Shown here: one piece after another, positions 1 to 8,690 of the stretch
How the letters are laid out: each line of letters starts with the position of its first letter
Position numbering within the stretch: the stretch's first letter is position 1
Source: a virus
Reading direction: 5' to 3' (one strand)
DNA length: 64,000 bases
Virus record (IMG/VR): IMGVR_UViG_3300020203_000008
Coordinates: 62,001-126,000 of that record
The notes under the pieces: generated by a model
Told to the model about the DNA's origin: nothing
The model's input: only the letters and a program-made list of their open reading frames with translations
Database searches by the model: none
Made by a program: the position numbers and the translations under genes

Positions 1-927
1 GAAGTAATAGAAAACGAAGATATATACACTTTGGATTGGCATTCACAGAAAGGCGAATGGGTTCCTGTTGAGAAGATTCTTCAATATGAGGGTTCGCATC
101 CAGTTCGCCATATACGTACTCGTTGTTTTGATGCCGTGACAACACTTAATCACCGATGGTGGACGGAACGTTATGATCCTTATTCCAAGAAGCGAATTCG
201 AGAGTGGAGAACAACAGATACGCTGCGAGCCGCATCGTCTATTCCTTTGAGGGCAGAGCCGGGAAGTAATCCTATTGAGTCTATTTATAGTGATTCGCTT
301 GTCGAACTAGTCGCTTGGTTCTGGACGGAAGGTCACTTCAGAAGAGGGCGTAAATCCTTCTGTGGTGCAGGGCTAGCTCAGTCTGAAGATGTCAATTCTG
401 TTTATGTTAAGAGAATACGCGAATGTATCGAGGAAGTATTTGATAAAAAAGATTGGCGACAATCCTCAAGAAATGGGATGGTTGAATGGCATTTGTCTGC
501 TGTTGCGGCACGATTTCTTAACCAATATGTAACGGCCTATGAAAAGATTGTTCGACCTGAGTTTATTGCTTCTCTTACTTTAGAACAACTCAATTTGTTT
601 ATTGAAACTTCAATTGATGCTGATGGATGGCGTCAAGTTGATGGAGCTAAGCTGGGTCAGTCTTCTCTGGATCGTTTACGATCTTTTGAAATGGCGTGTG
701 TATTAGCGGGTAGATCTATTCATACTTGGCAGCGATCCGATCTTACAGGATGGGTAACTACTCTGCTAGTTCGAGATAACGTTACCCCCATTTCGACTTG
801 TAAGATTTCGAGAAATGTTGAAGTGAGAACCCTCGACTACAATTATTCTGGAATTGTTTGGTGCCCACGGTCTCGTAACAATACTTTTTTGGCTCGTCGG
901 AATGGTTCCATCTATTACACGGGAAAT
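1..927 (+). mobile_element. Intein with LAGLIDADG homing endonuclease inside terL (5' truncated)
   Basis: Splicing block B (TTLNH, a TxxH motif) lies near base 150, and the C-terminal splicing block (GIVWCPRSRNNTFLARRNG then YYTGN before Thr) ends at base 927. The penultimate residue is Gly instead of the usual His, followed by Asn and +1 Thr; the same 'GN/T' ending occurs in other phage terminase inteins. Between the splicing halves are two LAGLIDADG-type helices, LVELVAWFWTEGHF (bases 298-339) and LNLFIETSIDADGW (589-630), each with its acidic residue, so the endonuclease may be active. The N-terminal splice junction is off the window. A 60-base sample at 421-480 has only 22 G+C, lower than the flanking gene. 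Confidence 0.85.
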
Positions 928-1191
928 ACAGATAAGCTTCGATTGCTGGTGGATGAGAAGCGTCTCTGGTTACCATGGGACGAAGATCTTATTGCTGAAT
1001 ATCAAGGACAGACCTACAAGGTTGTTCGATCAGCTATGAATCAATATGGGAAGAAAGAGTTCAGTCAGGGTAAGTTCCACGCGTTAGATGCTTCTCGAAT
1101 GGCTATCTTGGGATGGGCTCAGTATCAGATTGAGGAGATGATGGGCGAGAAAAATAAGGTTGAACCGGTCCTAGAACGCTTCGGACTTTAA
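1..1191 (+). CDS. terL: Terminase large subunit, C-terminal part, interrupted by an intein (5' truncated by window edge)
   Basis: The reading frame is open from base 1, so the gene begins left of the window. Bases 1-927 encode most of an intein. From codon 928 (Thr, the +1 extein residue) to the stop there are 87 residues of host protein containing the segment FHALDASRMAILGW, which fits the end of the RNase H-like nuclease domain of phage terminases, where a late acidic residue helps bind metal. The terminase motor packages DNA into the prohead and cuts it. Position directly before portal, protease, scaffold and capsid genes supports this call. The ATPase domain and the N-terminal extein are not visible here. 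Confidence 0.85.
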   Translation, partial: EVIENEDIYTLDWHSQKGEWVPVEKILQYEGSHPVRHIRTRCFDAVTTLNHRWWTERYDPYSKKRIREWRTTDTLRAASSIPLRAEPGSNPIESIYSDSLVELVAWFWTEGHFRRGRKSFCGAGLAQSEDVNSVYVKRIRECIEEVFDKKDWRQSSRNGMVEWHLSAVAARFLNQYVTAYEKIVRPEFIASLTLEQLNLFIETSIDADGWRQVDGAKLGQSSLDRLRSFEMACVLAGRSIHTWQRSDLTGWVTTLLVRDNVTPISTCKISRNVEVRTLDYNYSGIVWCPRSRNNTFLARRNGSIYYTGNTDKLRLLVDEKRLWLPWDEDLIAEYQGQTYKVVRSAMNQYGKKEFSQGKFHALDASRMAILGWAQYQIEEMMGEKNKVEPVLERFGL

Positions 1192-1215
1192 CTAACCCTT
1201 AGGAAGGTCGATCAA

Positions 1216-1578
1216 GTGGAAGATGAAGTGTTTAAACTGGAATCACCTGGTAGAGAACCCATACGAATTACGAAGAACAGTTCTCTCTCCTCTGAACTTG
1301 ACGGATATCGCAAGGAGATCGACGGATATCGCAAGGAGATGTGTGAGCTTGGTGCCCGTGATCCTTCTGATGTCTTCCAGAGAATTGCTGGTTGGGCTGC
1401 ACGGGTCAGTGATATCAGGGCCACTGTTTATCGGGATGAGTCTCGTAGATCTACAGCGTTCAGAACCAGAGACATAGATCCATTTTTGGATCAGTGCGAT
1501 TTCCAGTTTAAGGTCTGGTCGAGAATTCAGGCTGTTAGAGAAATGGAGTACAAGTTGACCGGTGGAGGCCAGATTTAA
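1216..1578 (+). CDS. Small protein between terminase and portal, unknown function
   Basis: This is a 120-residue protein with a GTG start preceded by AGGAAGG at 1201-1207. It is charged and probably helical and resembles no family I recognise. Its N-terminal third contains a perfect seven-residue duplication, DGYRKEI then DGYRKEM, coming from a 21-bp tandem repeat. The stop codon overlaps the portal ATG by one base (TAATG), so the two are probably translated together. The location suggests a packaging or head role, but nothing in the sequence proves it. Confidence 0.7.
   Translation: MEDEVFKLESPGREPIRITKNSSLSSELDGYRKEIDGYRKEMCELGARDPSDVFQRIAGWAARVSDIRATVYRDESRRSTAFRTRDIDPFLDQCDFQFKVWSRIQAVREMEYKLTGGGQI
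1300..1341 (+). repeat. Tandem 21-bp duplication, in frame
   Basis: Two adjacent 21-bp copies (1300-1320 and 1321-1341) differ only in the last base. They encode DGYRKEI and DGYRKEM inside the gene before the portal. The unit length of exactly seven codons keeps helical phase. Confidence 0.95.
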
Positions 1579-3395
1579 TGTCAGAAGCTGAAGCGAATGT
1601 TGTGATAGCGGGAGATCCTGAACTAGGAACGATCGTACTGAATAATACCGAAATTTCGGATGATGCTATTAGGGAGTCACTTGTCCAGCAACATCCTGAA
1701 GTAGCTTCCATGATTCGTTGGGGGGCTTCTACTCAGCGTCGTCCAACTAGTGGCGGTCTCTTTGAGCGTGATCGTTATGTTACTCCCTCTTCGATTTATG
1801 ATCAGATGCGAGTAGCACAAGACGCACTTGAAAATGACGATGTGTGTTCTGGTGTTCTCGAATCTACTGAAGCTCTTGCCTTTAACAAGATGAGCGTTCA
1901 GTCTTTCGAAGAAGACGAAGAAGATATTTGGAATCAGATTGCAGCAGACCTAGATCTTGATTCACGAATGCGCGAGATGTGGAGAGAACTGTTTTCCGTT
2001 TCGCAGTTCTATGCCTTTACTTGGTGGGGTACGAAAACTTATCAGGTTCGGGGACGTTCGAAAAATGGGGTAAAGAGGAAGAAGCAGTTCCTGAATCTTC
2101 GAGTACCTCTTGGCATTTCGATGCTGGATCCATTAAAAGTTGTTCCGGTTGGGAACCTTCTCTTTAACCAAGAGCAGTTGGCCTATATTGCCACGCGAGA
2201 TGAGAGTTTAAATATTGAGCCTAATCTTCCAGGCAATGTTGTTGGTGGTGGAGACGAGGTTATCAAGAATCTCTTTACCAAGGTTTATGATGCTCCTGCG
2301 AACGAACGGCGTCAACTCGCAGATCAGGGAATCGATCCGAATTACCTGTATCTATTGAATCCTGCGACCGTGTGGCGGCATACTGAGACTCGGCCACAAT
2401 ACAAGCGGTATGCCGAAGTTCGTATGAAGTCAGTGTTTGAACTTCTGGATCTTAAGCATCAGCTTCGTGAGATGGATCGTGCCCATTTGCTTGGAGCTAC
2501 CAACTTCATCGTCCTAGTCAAGAAAGGTACTAAGGAACGCCCTGCTAACCAAACGGAGATTGATAATCTTCAGGCTTCGATGAGGACGCTTGCGCGTCTT
2601 CCGGTAATTGTGGGAGACGATCGACTCAACATCGAGATCATCACACCCCAGATGGACAATACCTTGCGACCAGATCGTTATAACGGTCTTGACGCTCGTA
2701 TCACTGCTCGTCTATTCCAGATGTTCATGACGGGTAACTTCTCTGCTGGTGCTAAAGGTGATGACTCAATTAAGTTGGCTCGCGTTGTGGCACGAGGTCT
2801 AGAGTCTCGTCGCCATATGCTTATGCGTTCTATTGAGAAGAATATCTTTAAGCCCACTTACACTTTGAACGAAGAGTTTACGGATGTTCCAAGCGTTGAG
2901 TTCCATCCGAAGCAGATTGCTCTCGATTTCGATGCGGGGTTGGCAGCATTCTTCCAGGGTCTAAGGGACCGCAAGGAAATTAGTCGAGATACTTTGCTTG
3001 CCCAGGTCGATCTCTCTGAAGCTGATGAGGCCCGGAAGCGTGAACGTGAAGCCGAGAACTTCGATGACATCTTCGACACCATTAGTGCCCTCAACGATCC
3101 TGTCGAAATTGCGAAGGTTCAGGCTGAGCTTAATAAGAAGGCTACTGAGCATCAGGCTGAAATTGATATGAAGAAGGCCGATCAGGCGCAGAAGCTTCAA
3201 GTGAAGACCGCTAAGTCCGTGCCGCCACCTGCCGATAACCAGACTGGTGGCGGGGGTGCGAACCAACCACAGCCCAAGCAGGATCCTAAAGCAATTGGCC
3301 GGGCTCGTGGTGGACGAAACAACGGTGGCGGGGCTGCTCCAGGAACAGGCCAGGGGCAGGCTCCAGATCCACGTAAAAAGCCGAAGGGTAGCTAA
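1578..3395 (+). CDS. Portal protein
   Basis: A 605-residue protein immediately after the terminase and before the protease/scaffold/capsid set, the usual place and size for a siphophage portal, the 12-fold ring at the DNA entry vertex. Recognition rests on context, size and the acidic/charged helical middle region with a long C-terminal tail rich in Gly, Pro, Gln and Asn (from about residue 545), common in large portals. The start overlaps the preceding stop. The next gene starts directly after its stop codon. No single diagnostic motif is visible by eye. Confidence 0.8.
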   Translation: MSEAEANVVIAGDPELGTIVLNNTEISDDAIRESLVQQHPEVASMIRWGASTQRRPTSGGLFERDRYVTPSSIYDQMRVAQDALENDDVCSGVLESTEALAFNKMSVQSFEEDEEDIWNQIAADLDLDSRMREMWRELFSVSQFYAFTWWGTKTYQVRGRSKNGVKRKKQFLNLRVPLGISMLDPLKVVPVGNLLFNQEQLAYIATRDESLNIEPNLPGNVVGGGDEVIKNLFTKVYDAPANERRQLADQGIDPNYLYLLNPATVWRHTETRPQYKRYAEVRMKSVFELLDLKHQLREMDRAHLLGATNFIVLVKKGTKERPANQTEIDNLQASMRTLARLPVIVGDDRLNIEIITPQMDNTLRPDRYNGLDARITARLFQMFMTGNFSAGAKGDDSIKLARVVARGLESRRHMLMRSIEKNIFKPTYTLNEEFTDVPSVEFHPKQIALDFDAGLAAFFQGLRDRKEISRDTLLAQVDLSEADEARKREREAENFDDIFDTISALNDPVEIAKVQAELNKKATEHQAEIDMKKADQAQKLQVKTAKSVPPPADNQTGGGGANQPQPKQDPKAIGRARGGRNNGGGAAPGTGQGQAPDPRKKPKGS

Positions 3396-4214
3396 ATGAG
3401 TGTTGTCGTCGTTGAGGGGCAAGACCGATTCTTCTTGGGTGCTCGGGCCACTCTGATCGAAAACGATCGAGAAGTAGCCAATGAGTGGGCAGCCAAGCAT
3501 GTTGTTTCTAATCCTGCTTATGCTTGGGTTCTGGGCAAATTTGTAGAAGCTGACCGGGCGAACAAGAACAAGCAGTATTTTCCTCTAGATGAACTTCAGA
3601 TGGCTCGCCCGAGCATCACAAATGCTCCGATGAACATTAATCATAATACTCGTCGGGTTGTCGGTTCCTTTGTGGCAACTGAGATGGTCTATCCGACCAC
3701 CGAGGAAGCTGACGAGGAGCCACTGAATCCTTATATTGAGAACCTTGGGGTCTTTTGGAAATTCTATTTTCCTGAGGAGTATAGGGAAGTTCAGCTTGCC
3801 AATGCGGAGGGTGGTTTGTTCTACTCAATGGAAGCAATTCCAGAGTCGATTTCCACAATAGGTGGATCTGACGACGAGAAGCTATACCCATATGAGGGGC
3901 GTACTAGTGAGAACTATCCAGATGAGATTAACAATCGCGAAGTAGAAGCGCTGGTATTGCACAAGCCTCACTTTACTGCCGGTGCTCTTATTCTCCCCCC
4001 GGAAAAGCCAGGTTGGTCAAGGGCTGATGCCCGTCAGATCGCCGGTCTCATGAAGGAACGTATGCATGAGGCTGAATTGGCTTATGAGGGTATTAAGAGC
4101 GCGTTCCCTCACCTAGATGCCGATGATTGGGAAGGCATGATGGCTGAACTTTTAGTCGTTGCTGGGTCAGACTCGAATTCAGATCCTGGTAGTACCGGGG
4201 AAAAGTTCAATTAA
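3396..4214 (+). CDS. Prohead (capsid maturation) protease, probable
   Basis: A 272-residue protein placed between portal and scaffold. It contains ITNAPMNINHNTRRVVGSF near residue 70 and GGLFYSMEAIPESI near residue 145. This His-then-Ser layout (NHN ... YSM) matches the pattern of phage prohead serine proteases, where a catalytic His in a 'P-x-N-x-x-H' segment is followed by a Ser at the start of a strand. Such enzymes cut scaffold and capsid N-termini during maturation. The identification is from motif pattern and gene order; the catalytic triad is inferred. Confidence 0.7.
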   Translation: MSVVVVEGQDRFFLGARATLIENDREVANEWAAKHVVSNPAYAWVLGKFVEADRANKNKQYFPLDELQMARPSITNAPMNINHNTRRVVGSFVATEMVYPTTEEADEEPLNPYIENLGVFWKFYFPEEYREVQLANAEGGLFYSMEAIPESISTIGGSDDEKLYPYEGRTSENYPDEINNREVEALVLHKPHFTAGALILPPEKPGWSRADARQIAGLMKERMHEAELAYEGIKSAFPHLDADDWEGMMAELLVVAGSDSNSDPGSTGEKFN

Positions 4215-4238
4215 TCAGGCGAGATTCCGAATACATAA

Positions 4239-4940
4239 ATGATGACGCTTAAGGATCTTCACGACCGGCTATTGGATGAACGTCCATCGGGTGCTGAGCA
4301 CGCGGCTGACGAATGTCCGTTCTGTCGTGAGGTTGCGTCTGACCTAACCAACAATGGAGGTAATGGAGTGAGCGACAAGACCTTTACAGAAGATGAGGTC
4401 AAGTCTCTCGTTACCGCTGCTGTTGCTGAGGCCGTAAAGCCACTTCAGGATGAAATTGCTTCCCATAAGGAAGCTTCTACTGAGGCTGAGACCGAGGCAA
4501 AGATTGCTGCTATCCGCGAAGAGCTAGAGGCGAAGGTCGAGGAGATTCAGAAGTCTCTCGATGAAGCCACTCTCAAGGCTGAAGCAGCATCGGTAGAGCG
4601 TGACGAGCTAGTGGCCTTCCTGGATTCAGAGAAGGAAAAGGCTGAAAAGGAGGCTGAGACCGCCAAGCTTCGCGAAGAGCGGACTGCAAAGGTCGCAGAA
4701 GTTGCTTCCTTCCCAGAGGAATACGTCAAGGCAAATACTGACCGGTGGGCTTCTATGGAAGAGGACGCTTTTGTTGCTCTCCTGGAGGACTACAAGGCAG
4801 TTGCTGTTAAGCCGTCCGAGGGTGGCCTGCCTGCAAGCACGACAATGAACGCCAGTCGTGAAGAGAACAAGTCCAAGCTTTCCGTTGTTCGTGAGATCAT
4901 TGATCTCCGCAACGAGGGCATCGATACCCGAGCAGTATAA
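4239..4940 (+). CDS. Scaffold protein, probable
   Basis: A 233-residue protein directly upstream of the decoration and capsid genes. Residues about 45-165 are rich in Ala, Glu and Lys and read as a long coiled coil, as in head scaffolds that template shell assembly and are then cut or ejected. The first 40 residues instead contain a CPFC motif in ECPFCREVASDL, unlike a scaffold core. Two start codons (4239, 4242) lie in tandem with little ribosome-site sequence ahead. A much stronger internal start is present at 4368. Confidence 0.75.
   Translation: MMTLKDLHDRLLDERPSGAEHAADECPFCREVASDLTNNGGNGVSDKTFTEDEVKSLVTAAVAEAVKPLQDEIASHKEASTEAETEAKIAAIREELEAKVEEIQKSLDEATLKAEAASVERDELVAFLDSEKEKAEKEAETAKLREERTAKVAEVASFPEEYVKANTDRWASMEEDAFVALLEDYKAVAVKPSEGGLPASTTMNASREENKSKLSVVREIIDLRNEGIDTRAV
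4356..4370 (+). promoter_or_regulatory. Strong internal ribosome binding site and GTG start within the scaffold gene
   Basis: GGAGG at 4356-4360 stands seven bases before an in-frame GTG at 4368. Starting there gives a shorter product (about 190 residues, beginning VSDKTFTEDEV) that holds only the coiled-coil scaffold part and lacks the CPFC region. The sequence therefore allows two nested products. The upstream start has a weaker site. Confidence 0.6.
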
Positions 4941-4951
4941 GGGGGTAAGAC

Positions 4952-5527
4952 ATGGCATCCTACGGACGTAATTTCGATTTCCGAGTACCACCGTATGGCG
5001 CATCACGTAAGGGACGTTTCTTTGCTCCCCTTACTGGTGCCCGTATTCCGATCGGTGCTCCGATTGGCGCTACGACCGGTGCTGTAAGCACTGATCTACA
5101 GCTAGCTCCGATTAACCTGACTACTAGTGCAACTACTCCAGTTTCAGGTAAGCACGGAATCCTAGTCTATGAGTACGCTCCAGCAGCGTTTGCTGGTGAC
5201 GACCCGTTCATTGTTACTTATTCAGACAAGGACACTGCACCTCTCGGTGCAGCAGTTCAGCTTGTGTCTGGTAAGGACGTGAAGGTCGTATTTAAGAACA
5301 CATCTGCCCGCACATTCCTACGTCAGCGTGCATACGCTGCTCGGACCATGGTGGCAGGTATCGGAATCGCTACACCGACTATTGCAGTAGGGGATTTCCT
5401 TACTCCTGGTGTCGGTAATGATTCTGCTGGATATTGGGCCGAGGTTGGGGCTGGCGCTACTGCATGGCTAGTTGTAACCGGTATCGACAATGCTAGGGCT
5501 GAGGTTGAAGCCCAGCTTCTCTTCTAA
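4952..5527 (+). CDS. Capsid decoration (head-stabilising) protein, probable
   Basis: A 191-residue protein between scaffold and major capsid genes, preceded by a GGGGG-containing ribosome site. It is rich in Gly, Ala, Thr, Val and Pro, with no long helices, as expected for a beta-rich protein. The N-terminal part is GASRKGRFFAPLTGARIPIG. Small beta proteins at this position commonly trimerise on the capsid surface. The role is inferred from location and composition. Confidence 0.55.
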   Translation: MASYGRNFDFRVPPYGASRKGRFFAPLTGARIPIGAPIGATTGAVSTDLQLAPINLTTSATTPVSGKHGILVYEYAPAAFAGDDPFIVTYSDKDTAPLGAAVQLVSGKDVKVVFKNTSARTFLRQRAYAARTMVAGIGIATPTIAVGDFLTPGVGNDSAGYWAEVGAGATAWLVVTGIDNARAEVEAQLLF

Positions 5528-5540
5528 GGGGGGACTGAAT

Positions 5541-6512
5541 ATGCCTATGGTAGACAAGTACGGTCGCTCCGACGACGAGCGTAAGGCTCTCCGAGAGAAG
5601 ATCGAGCAGGCTAACACCATTGCTCGTGACAACTGGGATAACCCAACATGGCGGCGTGAGATGGCAGCGGATCTAACCGCTACCATTTATCGTGGTTTCG
5701 ATCACGAGAACCTTCTTTCGCTATTCTCTGAGGTTGAGAACCTTCCTTTCGATGGACGGTCATTCGTTCGTGAGACTCGTGGCCTCCGGGCCTTTTGGGT
5801 AGCTCGCGGTGGTTACATCGAGGCAAGCTCGATCACGCAGGACGTGTTCGAGATCACTCGTGACACCATCGGGTTCCACGTAACAGAGTTCGAAGACAAG
5901 TTGATGACCAACTTCGCTGAAACTCAGGCGACTTTGGTTAATCTTGGAATTCAGCGTCTTGACGCTGAAGTTAACCTCCGGTTCCTCCGGGCGTTCCAGG
6001 CAGCTATTCCTTCTACTTCTGCTTTCTACTCCCAGGGAGCGGGGCTCAGCCTCACTACCCTTAATACCGCACTTCGTGAGGTTCGAGACGCATCTCGTTC
6101 CCGCAATGTGACGATCATCGGTCGTGCAACAATGACCGACCAGATCATGGACACCTTGGTAGCGCAGTCGCAGTATCCTGCGTTCCTGCCGGAGAGCAAT
6201 GAAACTCTCCTCAACTTGGGTGTTCTCGGTACGTACCGTGGAGCAAAGATTGTCACACTGACCAACTACTTGGACAGTGAAGACCTTCCGTTCTTCCCGG
6301 CTAACGAGCTTTACGTCATCAGTGCGGACGCTTCTAAGTTCGCCTTCTTCGGTGGTCTTATGTCGAAGGAGTTCACTGAGGACGACGCTTGGTACTGGCA
6401 TTACCTTGCACGGCGCGATTTCGGTGGTGTGGTTCACCGCCCACAGCGTGCCCGTCGCATCGTGGACACCAGCATCAGTGCGAACCTTGCACAGGATGGT
6501 TCCTTCGCGTAA
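5541..6512 (+). CDS. Major capsid protein
   Basis: A 323-residue protein starting at ATG 5541, with AAGGGGGG at 5526-5533; an upstream in-frame extension to 5490 overlaps the previous gene and has no better site. Position after scaffold and decoration genes, length and mixed alpha/beta composition fit an HK97-fold capsid subunit. Supporting stretches are GYIEASSITQDVFEITRD and the C-terminal DFGGVVHRPQRARRIVD. It is followed by a strong hairpin, as expected for a very highly expressed gene. Confidence 0.85.
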   Translation: MPMVDKYGRSDDERKALREKIEQANTIARDNWDNPTWRREMAADLTATIYRGFDHENLLSLFSEVENLPFDGRSFVRETRGLRAFWVARGGYIEASSITQDVFEITRDTIGFHVTEFEDKLMTNFAETQATLVNLGIQRLDAEVNLRFLRAFQAAIPSTSAFYSQGAGLSLTTLNTALREVRDASRSRNVTIIGRATMTDQIMDTLVAQSQYPAFLPESNETLLNLGVLGTYRGAKIVTLTNYLDSEDLPFFPANELYVISADASKFAFFGGLMSKEFTEDDAWYWHYLARRDFGGVVHRPQRARRIVDTSISANLAQDGSFA

Positions 6513-6539
6513 GGATTATCCTGGTGAGTTTATGGGTGG

Positions 6540-6563
6540 GGGGGGCTGTTTGGCCCCCCTTTA
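6540..6563 (+). terminator. Hairpin after the capsid gene
   Basis: GGGGGGC at 6540-6546 pairs with GCCCCCC at 6553-6559 around a six-base loop, followed by TTTA. This is a rho-independent-like hairpin with a short T tract; it may be partial, since the tail genes continue rightward. It may also protect the 3' end of the capsid mRNA. Confidence 0.65.
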
Positions 6564-6565
6564 CC

Positions 6566-6574
6566 TGTTATAAT
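6566..6574 (+). promoter_or_regulatory. Candidate extended -10 promoter upstream of head-completion genes
   Basis: TGTTATAAT at 6566-6574 is a perfect TATAAT preceded by TGn, an extended -10 element. It lies immediately after the capsid terminator and about 45 bases before the next start codon. No good -35 hexamer is seen at the right distance (that space is the hairpin), which extended -10 promoters can tolerate. It would restart transcription after the terminator. Confidence 0.5.
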
Positions 6575-6620
6575 GCAAGAATTGGGTGGCTCAGGTCACA
6601 TAGGAGATTAGGAGAAATAC

Positions 6621-7160
6621 ATGGCACGAATTGTTGATGATCCAACCGGTTTCGAGACCTGGAAGAATACGGTTCCCGGTAAGGTTGTAATTAAGCGTAT
6701 GGGCCGCACGGGTGAACTCGTTGATGAGATGATCTCTGGAGAGCGCACTTTTCATATTACGCCCGCAGAACGCCGATTGAATCAGGAGATGGCTGCTGAT
6801 GAGTTTCTTGATTTCTTTCAGAATGGAGTGCTGGTTCCAGTGAAGCTGATTGAATCTGCTGAAGACGTAGAAGCGATTAAGTCTAATCCTAATCTTGTTA
6901 CTGAGGATGAGATGAAGGACTTGATCGAGAATCGTCGTGCGATTAAGGCTTTCCAGGAGCGAGTTGAGTCCATTAGGAATCCGACCGCACTTCAGCGCAT
7001 GCTGGAGCTTGCTAAGGCTGATGACAACGCAACTGTACGGCAGTTAGAGGTTATTGAGGCTCGCTTGAAGCAGGTTGCTCCGTCCCTTCATCAAGAGATC
7101 GAAGTAGTCGACGCCCGCCCAGTGGCATCGGGCACGAAGAATGCTATTTCGCCTCGATAA
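6621..7160 (+). CDS. Head-region protein, unknown function
   Basis: A 179-residue protein, first gene after the capsid terminator, with GGAG-type site ahead of ATG 6621. It is charged and mostly helical, with Asp/Glu-rich and Gln-rich stretches around ALQRMLELAKADD. By location it could be a head-completion or connector-associated protein. No family is recognised. Confidence 0.7.
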   Translation: MARIVDDPTGFETWKNTVPGKVVIKRMGRTGELVDEMISGERTFHITPAERRLNQEMAADEFLDFFQNGVLVPVKLIESAEDVEAIKSNPNLVTEDEMKDLIENRRAIKAFQERVESIRNPTALQRMLELAKADDNATVRQLEVIEARLKQVAPSLHQEIEVVDARPVASGTKNAISPR

Positions 7161-7172
7161 AGGAGCTTATTT

Positions 7173-7700
7173 ATGGCGATCGATCTTGCTGATCTCATCG
7201 ATCCGCTGAAGCGCGAAGTGAGCCCACCGGGTACTAACTTGTTCCCAACTGCCGTTGAGGACGAGTGGCTCGGTCAGCTTAGTGATTCCTTCTGGGAAGC
7301 AAAGCTGTTTGGTTTCTTCGGCACATTCACGGAATCGGACGGGCTTGTGCAGCCTATTACCTCTGGTGGTTTAGAGTTTACCCGATCCGAGCAGCAACTT
7401 ATTGTGTTGTTTGCTGGAATTCGTGTAGTTCGTATGGCTATGATTAATAAGAACACCCTATTCCGGGCTCAAGCTGGCCCTGTTGAGTTCGAGACGCAGA
7501 CCTCCGCCAATCTTCTTAATGAAGTGCTGAAAGAATTGCAAGCTAAGATTAATCTTATTTACACAGTGCTGGGCAGTCTTGGGACGATTACTGATGCTTA
7601 CATAGACTCCCTGGCCGAGAGGAATTACAGCATTGGTGCTGGTAATACTGCCTGGTGGAGTGCTGATAACAGCCGTCGTGTTGGCAACAGATATTTCTGA
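7173..7700 (+). CDS. Head-tail connector protein, probable
   Basis: A 175-residue protein with AGGAG just ahead of the ATG. It lies in the slot where siphophages encode the ring below the portal (adaptor). The sequence reads as helical, including a hydrophobic helix around QQLIVLFAGIRVVRMAMI and a second helix LLNEVLKELQAKINLIYTVL. Assignment is by order only. Confidence 0.5.
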   Translation: MAIDLADLIDPLKREVSPPGTNLFPTAVEDEWLGQLSDSFWEAKLFGFFGTFTESDGLVQPITSGGLEFTRSEQQLIVLFAGIRVVRMAMINKNTLFRAQAGPVEFETQTSANLLNEVLKELQAKINLIYTVLGSLGTITDAYIDSLAERNYSIGAGNTAWWSADNSRRVGNRYF

Positions 7701-7710
7701 GGATTGAGTT

Positions 7711-8172
7711 ATGGCTGGGACCGATTCGAGGTTTAACGCTACTCAATTCCGTGATGCCATTCATTTTGCGATGACCATGGGTTTGCCTGACGCGACTTCC
7801 GAACGCATCACGTTACGTTGGAAAAAACGACGTACCTATACGCAGGAAGATGCTGGCAGAAATCCTTTCGACTGGTCGGATTCTCCCGTTACAGATGTTG
7901 CACATACAGATGTCGCTCTGAAGGCAGCCGTTGAGTTCCAGTTTGTTCGTTCTGGCGTAGAGAACAACCCAGTGGGTCAGTTCGAGGCTCCTAATCTGGT
8001 TGTGACTCTTCTTGATACTGAGTATCCCTCGCTTTTCGCCTCAGATGGTAAACGTGCTGACGAGGTTATACTTGATGGTTCTACCTACCAAATTAACTTC
8101 GTAGCTCCTCCCATTGGACTCTTCGATGTAACGGTATATCAAATTTATTGTAGTGGGCTTGACGAGGCATAA
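7711..8172 (+). CDS. Head closure / stopper-type protein, probable
   Basis: A 153-residue, largely beta protein (for example PVGQFEAPNLVVTLLDTEY and STYQINFVAPPIGLFDVTV). It sits after the connector and before a probable tail terminator, where the stopper protein that seals the filled head is normally encoded. Its TAA overlaps the next ATG by one base. Order and secondary-structure feel are the only evidence. Confidence 0.45.
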   Translation: MAGTDSRFNATQFRDAIHFAMTMGLPDATSERITLRWKKRRTYTQEDAGRNPFDWSDSPVTDVAHTDVALKAAVEFQFVRSGVENNPVGQFEAPNLVVTLLDTEYPSLFASDGKRADEVILDGSTYQINFVAPPIGLFDVTVYQIYCSGLDEA

Positions 8173-8690
8173 TGCAGTATGTTGGTGGTCTTCGGGCGCG
8201 GCTTATCAGGCAATCTGTTTACATGACGATCAACGATGCCCTTTTGACTTTAGATTGGTTCAACCCTGGCCGTAGGCACAAGCCGGTCACTTTTGTTGCC
8301 TATCCAGTAAACCCTGATACTGAAGTCCCTTTTAATACGGCTGCTCTTTCAGATGAGGATATTTTCGAAAGCGAAGATGAGGTTGGCTCACAGTTTGCTG
8401 AGCACCGCTGGACCTTCTATGTGGACTTCTACGCTGAATCTGACGCTTTGGGACTCCACTTTCAGCAGGATGTTAGGGCAATCCTCTCAGGGCGAATGGA
8501 CGCCGTAGGAAGAAACTATCCAAAAGTGGATGTCTATGACTGGACCATGGCAACTCCACCGCTAATCTTTACGGTCCAGATTGAGAATGTGGTGGGCGAC
8601 CGGGCACACGATTTCCCGAAGAGGTACCAACAGCATTGGTACGCAGTGCGGTTCGATGTTGTTGATAACTATGGAAATGAATTCTACTGA
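8172..8690 (+). CDS. Tail terminator-like protein, probable
   Basis: A 172-residue protein with an alpha/beta composition: strands around RWTFYVDFYAESD, then a helix ALGLHFQQDVRAILSG, then further strands. That strand-helix-strand plan and the place before the tail tube match tail terminator proteins that cap the tube. The stop overlaps the next start by one base. Not recognised by motif. Confidence 0.45.
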   Translation: MQYVGGLRARLIRQSVYMTINDALLTLDWFNPGRRHKPVTFVAYPVNPDTEVPFNTAALSDEDIFESEDEVGSQFAEHRWTFYVDFYAESDALGLHFQQDVRAILSGRMDAVGRNYPKVDVYDWTMATPPLIFTVQIENVVGDRAHDFPKRYQQHWYAVRFDVVDNYGNEFY

